Origin: Acidobacteriota bacterium | Lineage (GTDB): Bacteria > Acidobacteriota > Thermoanaerobaculia > Thermoanaerobaculales > Sulfomarinibacteraceae | Assembly: GCA_022340665.1 (NCBI GenBank) | Contig: JAJDNM010000132.1 | Location: 57,681-121,680, forward strand | Length of the DNA: 64,000 bases | Direction: 5' to 3' | Shown here: in pieces, positions 63,956-64,000 of the stretch | How the letters are laid out: every line of letters starts with the position of its first letter | Position numbering within the stretch: position 1 is the stretch's first letter | Made by a program: the position numbers and the translations under genes | The notes under the pieces: generated by a model | Database searches by the model: none | What the model saw: the letters and a program-made list of their open reading frames with translations, nothing else | What the model was told of the DNA's origin: nothing

Positions 63956-64000
63956 CCACCCCTTGTAAGGCATCCTGAGTATTTCCACGCCAGGGCTGGC

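Overview
The window is high-GC chromosomal DNA with dense, mostly short-spaced genes and no tRNA, rRNA, CRISPR array, prophage or insertion sequence that I can see. KDO biosynthesis genes (kdsA, kdsB, kdsD) imply an LPS-bearing outer membrane. HspR control of dnaK, a FadN/FadA pair behind a Bacillus-type FadR operator, paired Ser/Thr kinases with TolB-like and TPR sensor halves, DUF4388 and DUF1844 proteins, and saccharopine-type lysine enzymes together suggest an Acidobacteriota-like lineage (Thermoanaerobaculia or a relative). This placement is inference, not proof.

Layout. 1-14800 (minus): a long co-directional block reads pgsA > MMPL/RND transporter > Lon-like protease > M23 endopeptidase > secA > guaB > gmd > bifunctional glutamate formiminotransferase/cyclodeaminase > a MauE/DoxX-like membrane protein cut by the window edge. 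14942-21690: a B-box zinc-finger/NodB polysaccharide deacetylase, a patatin-like lipase, YqeB with a lysine-rich tail, hpt, a large helical protein of unknown function and an RDD membrane protein. 21837-25240 (minus): dnaK-hspR-sigma factor, with a HAIR operator lying across the dnaK promoter. 25306-30620 (minus): a DUF4388/TPR/DUF1844 envelope-regulatory group, an enoyl-CoA hydratase and a Wza-like export protein. 30849-34579 (plus): fadN-fadA with operator and terminator. 34723-48341: a lipoprotein, lysine-ketoglutarate reductase-like protein, two Ser/Thr kinases, acyl-CoA dehydrogenase, pentapeptide-repeat protein, nitronate monooxygenase-like protein and a DUF3516 helicase. 49026-53999 (minus): kdsB-pyrG-kdsA-kdsD and a short asparaginase-like protein. 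54227-63955: a TetR regulator with an operator at its start codon, a saccharopine dehydrogenase-like protein, then a run of small plus-strand genes (SDR, zinc ribbon, VOC, thioesterase, trpF, GIY-YIG, CsaA-like, GFA, VanZ-like, endonuclease V-like, methyltransferase), including two membrane micropeptides.

The most striking non-coding signal is a family of about a dozen intergenic elements. Each has an arm of 6-8 bp tandem units, a conserved C-rich core (CCCACCC type), a short loop, a G-rich core (GGGTGGG type) and a roughly complementary arm. The unit differs completely between elements (GGAATGA, GGAATTA, GAGTTTT, AACGTTT, GATGCTG, ACGGCT, CCCGAT, CACCAAGG) while the architecture stays the same. 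A similar minisatellite appears to lie inside one kinase gene. Other notable structures are a 180-bp palindrome after the lysine-ketoglutarate reductase gene and a perfect 18-bp-arm palindrome inside the helicase gene.

The regulatory sites tie the metabolism together: HspR is encoded in the operon it probably represses, and the TetR-family gene carries a near-perfect inverted repeat over its own start codon. The fadNA operator matches a fatty-acid repressor that is not encoded in this window.
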